From Anaspis maculata (taxonomy: Eukaryota; Arthropoda; Insecta; Coleoptera; Scraptiidae): 64,000 nucleotides of DNA. A model generated the notes under the pieces. The model did no database searches and had not been told where the DNA came from. It saw only the letters and a list, made by a program, of their open reading frames with translations. The position numbers and the translations under genes are program-made. The stretch spans positions 4,702,070 through 4,766,069 of the forward strand of contig OX421967.1 in NCBI GenBank assembly GCA_949128115.1. Reading direction: 5' to 3'. Shown in pieces: positions 60,691 through 64,000 of the stretch; position 1 is the first letter of the stretch; the number at the start of each line of letters is the position of its first letter.

Positions 60691-62490
60691 GAGCCTGAAG
60701 TCACGTGGGTTGAAGCCTGAAGTCACGTGGGTTGAAGCCTGAAGTCACGTGGGTTAAAACCTGAACTTTTTGGATAACAATTGTGTCTTTTCTTCTATAT
60801 TTGTGTTCGTTCGTCAGATTTTGCGTTTGGAACAAGTAGCTGCCAACCTCAAAAGTGGTGACCGATCGTTTAAGATGTCACGTGGGTTGAAGCCTGAAGT
60901 CACGTGGGTTGGAGCCTGGAGTCACGTGGGTTAAAACCTGAACTTTTTGGATACCAATTGTGTCTTTTTTTCTATATTTGTGTTCGTTCGTCAGATGTTG
61001 CGTTTGGAAAGAGTAGCTGCCATCTTCGAAAGTGGTGACCGATCGTTTTCAAAGTCACGTGGGTTGAAGCCTGAAGTCTCGAGGGTTGAAGCCTGAAGTC
61101 ACGTGGGTTAAAACCTGAACTTTTTGGATAACAATTGTGTCTTTTCTTCTATATTTGTGTTCGTTCGTCAGATGTTGCGTTTGGAAAGAGTAGCTGCCAT
61201 CTTCAAAGTGGTGACCGATCGTTTTAAAAGTCACGTGGGTTGAAGCCTGAAGTCACGTGGGTTGAAGCCTGGAGTCACGTGGGTTGAAGCCTGGAGTCAC
61301 GTGGGTTGAAGCCTGAAGTCACGTGGGTTAAAACCTGAACTTTTTGGATAACAATTGTGTCTTTTCTTCTATATTTGTGTTCGTTCGTAAGATTTTGCGT
61401 TTGGAACAAGTAGCTGCCAACATCAAAAGTGGTGACCGATCGTTTTAGAAGTCACGCGGGTTGAAGCCTGAAGTCACGTGGGTTGGAGCCTGGAGGCACG
61501 TGGGTTCAAACCTGAACTTTTTGGATAACAATTGTGTCTTTTTTTCTATATTTGTGTTCGTTCGTCAGATGTTGCGTTTGGAAAGAGTAGCTGCCATCTT
61601 TAGAAGTGGTGACCGATCGTTTTAAAAGTCACGTTGGTTGAAGCCTGAAGTCACGTGGGTTGAAGCCTGAAGTCACGTGGGTTGAAGCCTGAAGTCACGT
61701 GGGTTAAAACCTGAACTTTTTGGATAACAATTGTGTCTTTTCTTCTATATTTGTGTTCGTTCGTCAGATTTTGCGTTTGGAACAAGTAGCTGCCAACCTC
61801 AAAAGTGGTGACCGATCGTTTAAGATGTCACGTGGGTTGAAGCCTGAAGTCACGTGGGTTGGAGCCTGGAGTCACGTGGGTTAAAACCTGAACTTTTTGG
61901 ATACCAATTGTGTCTTTTTTTCTATATTTGTGTTCGTTCGTCAGATGTTGCGTTTGGAAAGAGTAGCTGCCATCTTCGAAAGTGGTGACCGATCGTTTTC
62001 AAAGTCACGTGGGTTGAAGCCTGAAGTCTCGAGGGTTGAAGCCTGAAGTCACGTGGGTTAAAACCTGAACTTTTTGGATAACAATTGTGTCTTTTCTTCT
62101 ATATTTGTGTTCGTTCGTCAGATGTTGCGTTTGGAAAGAGTAGCTGCCATCTTCAAAGTGGTGACCGATCGTTTTAAAAGTCACGTGGGTTGAAGCCTGA
62201 AGTCACGTGGGTTGAAGCCTGGAGTCACGTGGGTTGAAGCCTGGAGTCACGTGGGTTGAAGCCTGAAGTCACGTGGGTTAAAACCTGAACTTTTTGGATA
62301 ACAATTGTGTCTTTTCTTCTATATTTGTGTTCGTTCGTAAGATTTTGCGTTTGGAACAAGTAGCTGCCAACATCAAAAGTGGTGACCGATCGTTTTAGAA
62401 GTCACGCGGGTTGAAGCCTGAAGTCACGTGGGTTGGAGCCTGGAGGCACGTGGGTTCAAACCTGAACTTTTTGGATAACAATTGTGTCTT
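60690..62490 (+). repeat. Tandem duplication, 950-bp period
   Basis: About 60,690-61,640 and 61,640-62,490 are consecutive copies. Both contain GTCTCGAGGG (a 22-mer whose E-box has become TCTCGAGG) near 61,078 and 62,028, the short CTTCAAAGTGG, GTAAGATTTTG at 61,387 and 62,337, and GTCACGCGGG at 61,451 and 62,401. Copies part at 62,491, where the second continues as a C unit. The block is a rearranged relative of 15.4-16.2 kb. Confidence 0.88.
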
Positions 62491-63720
62491 GTTTTCTATA
62501 TTTGTGTTCGTTCGTCAGATGTTGCGTTTGGAAAGAGTAGCTGCCAACTTCAAAAGTGGTGACCGATCGTTTTCAAAGTCACGTGGGTTGAAGCCTGAAG
62601 TCACGTGGGTTGAAGCCTGAAGTCGCGTGGGTTGAAGCCTGAAGTCACGTGGGTTAAAACCTGAACTTTTTGGATAACAACTGTGTCTTTTCTTCTATAT
62701 ATGTGTTCGTTCGTCAGATGTTGCGTTCGGAACAAGTAGCTGCCATCTTCAAAAGTGGTGACCGATCGTTTTAAAAGTCACGTGGGTTGAAGCCTGAAGT
62801 CTCGTGGGTTGAAGCCTGGAGTCACGTCGGTTGAAGCCTGAAGTCACGTGGGTTGAAACCTGAACTTTTTGGATAACAACTGTGTCTTTTCTTCTATATT
62901 TGTGTTCGTTCGTCAGATGTTGCGTTTGGAACAAGTAGCTGCCAACTCCAAAAGTGGTGACCGATCGTTTTAAAAGTCACGTGGGTTGAAGCCTGAAGTC
63001 ACGTGGGTTAAAGCCTGAAGTCACGTGGGTTGAAGCCTGAAGTCACGTGGGTTGAAACCTGAACTTTTTGGGTAACAATTGTGTCTTGTTTTCTATATTT
63101 GTGTTCGTTCGTCAGATGTTGCGTTTGAAAAAAGTAGCTGCCATCTTCAAAAGTGGTGATCGATCGTTTTAAAAGTCACGTGGGTTGAAGCCTGAAGTCA
63201 CGTGGGTTGAAGCCTGAAGTCACGTGGGTTGAAGCCTGAAGTCACGTGGGTTGGAGCCTGGAGTCACGTGGGTTCAGACCTGAACTTTTTGGATAACAAT
63301 TGTGTCTTTTTTTCTATATTTGTGTTCGTTCGTCAGATGTTGCGTTTGAAAAGAGTAGCTGCCATCTTCAAAAGTGGTGATCGATCGTTTTAAAAGTCAC
63401 GTGGGTTGAAGCCTGAAGTCACGTGGGTTGAAGCCTGAAGTCACGTGGGTTGAAGCCTGAAGTCACGTGGGTTAAAACCTGAAATTTTTGGATAACAATT
63501 GTGTCTTTTCTTCTTTATTTGTGTTCGTTCGTCAGATTTTACGTTTGGAACAAGTAGCTGCCAACATCAAAAGTGGTGACCGATCGTTTTAGAAGTCACG
63601 TAGGTTGAAGCCTGAAGTCACGTGGGTTGGAGCCTGGAGTCACGTGGGTTCAAACCTGAACTTTTTGGATATGAATTGTGTCTTTTTTTCTATATTTGTG
63701 TTCGTTCGTCAGATGTTGCG
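62491..63720 (+). repeat. Recurrence of 53.04-54.27 kb (offset 9,452)
   Basis: From the GTTTTCTATATTTG of a C unit onward this matches 53,039 and, through the 3,166-bp duplication, 49,873. It includes ATATATGTGTTCG, GTCTCGTGG and GTCACGTCGG. At about 63,720-63,750 it switches to an AAAAGTAGTGACC-type B end, so another chimeric long unit closes the window. Confidence 0.85.
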
Positions 63721-64000
63721 TTTGAAAAGAGTAGCTGCCATCTTCAAAAGTAGTGACCGATCGTTTTAAAAGTCACGTGGGTTGAAGCCTGAAGTCACGT
63801 GGGTTGAAGCCTGAAGTCACGTGGGTTGAAGCCTGAAGTCACGTGGGTTAAAACCTGAACTTTTTGGATAACAATTGTGTCTTTTCTTCTATATTTGTGT
63901 TCGTTCGTCAGATTTTGCGTTTGGAACAAGTAGCTGCCAACATCAAAAGTGGTGACCGATCGTTTTAGATGTCACGTGGGTTGAAGCCTGAAGTCACGTG

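Larger units (their letters stand above)
1..64000 (+). repeat. Composite satellite array filling the window
   Basis: Two components alternate without a break from the first base to the last: runs of a 22-bp unit and single copies of a unit of about 111 bp. All copies read in the same direction. I saw no inverted copy, no inserted mobile element and no unrelated stretch of 50 bp or more. Both window edges cut through 22-mer runs, so the array continues on both sides. Long non-coding head-to-tail arrays with higher-order structure are typical of eukaryotic centromeric, pericentromeric or sex-chromosome satellites; that placement is an inference. There are no genes to annotate, so the entries below describe the internal organisation. 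Confidence 0.97.

Noticed and set aside
1..64000. CRISPR array (short repeats between longer segments)
   Set aside because: The segments between the 22-mers are themselves repeats of one family, 111 bp or longer, the 22-mers are in direct tandem, and no cas genes are present.
1..64000. Telomeric repeats or rDNA spacer
   Set aside because: No TTAGGG-, TTTAGGG- or TTAGG-type runs and no rRNA segments were seen anywhere.

Overview
The whole 64 kb is one uninterrupted satellite array. I find no protein-coding gene, rRNA, tRNA, transposon, CRISPR array or unique-sequence island. The array has two alternating components. The first is a 22-bp unit (GTCACGTGGG, then TT, then GAAGCCTGAA, with variants), in runs of usually 2 to 5. 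The second is a longer unit, usually 111 bp (111 to 114 by subfamily), that opens CTTTTTGGATAACAATTG and closes GGTGACCGATCGTTTT. With three or four 22-mers per long unit the repeat length is 177 or 199 bp. Dividing the window by the spacing gives about 350 long units and somewhat over 1,000 22-mers (estimates, not counts). Every unit reads in the same direction.

The window suggests a eukaryotic genome, from a heterochromatic, centromeric, pericentromeric or sex-chromosome satellite block. The evidence is long homogeneous head-to-tail arrays, near-nucleosomal repeat lengths, layered higher-order repeats, and no open frame above 113 codons. I cannot name the lineage, and I do not recognise the monomers.

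There are at least six long-unit subfamilies (A to F below). A and B alternate as a 376-bp dimer (177 + 199 bp) in which each 22-mer position carries its own variant. Subfamilies C, D, E and F mark stretches around 0.4-3.1, 9.0-13.4, 14.3-14.6, 16.4-17.3, 22.0-23.1, 27.6-28.4, 37.4-38.3, 49.6-50.5, 52.1-53.6 and 55.3-60.4 kb.

Above the dimer lie multi-kb duplications. Positions 1-4,068 recur at 10,210-14,277. About 4.27-10.0 kb recurs at 16.76-22.84 kb, and part of it (5.5-9.2 kb) again at 46.8-50.5 kb. About 14.38-18.06 kb recurs at 25.55-29.2 kb. A 9,847-bp tandem duplication covers about 25.84-45.59 kb. A 3,166-bp tandem duplication covers about 49.09-55.48 kb. Smaller tandem duplications of 2,190, 950, 907 and 553/354 bp are nested inside. 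The nesting gives a relative order of events and fits repeated unequal crossing-over or conversion.

The most striking biological feature is that nearly every 22-mer carries an intact CACGTG E-box/G-box in the context GTCACGTGGG. The window is therefore a very dense array of potential bHLH or bZIP binding sites. No protein product is implied. Any function would be as DNA (protein binding, chromatin, centromere) or as non-coding repeat RNA.
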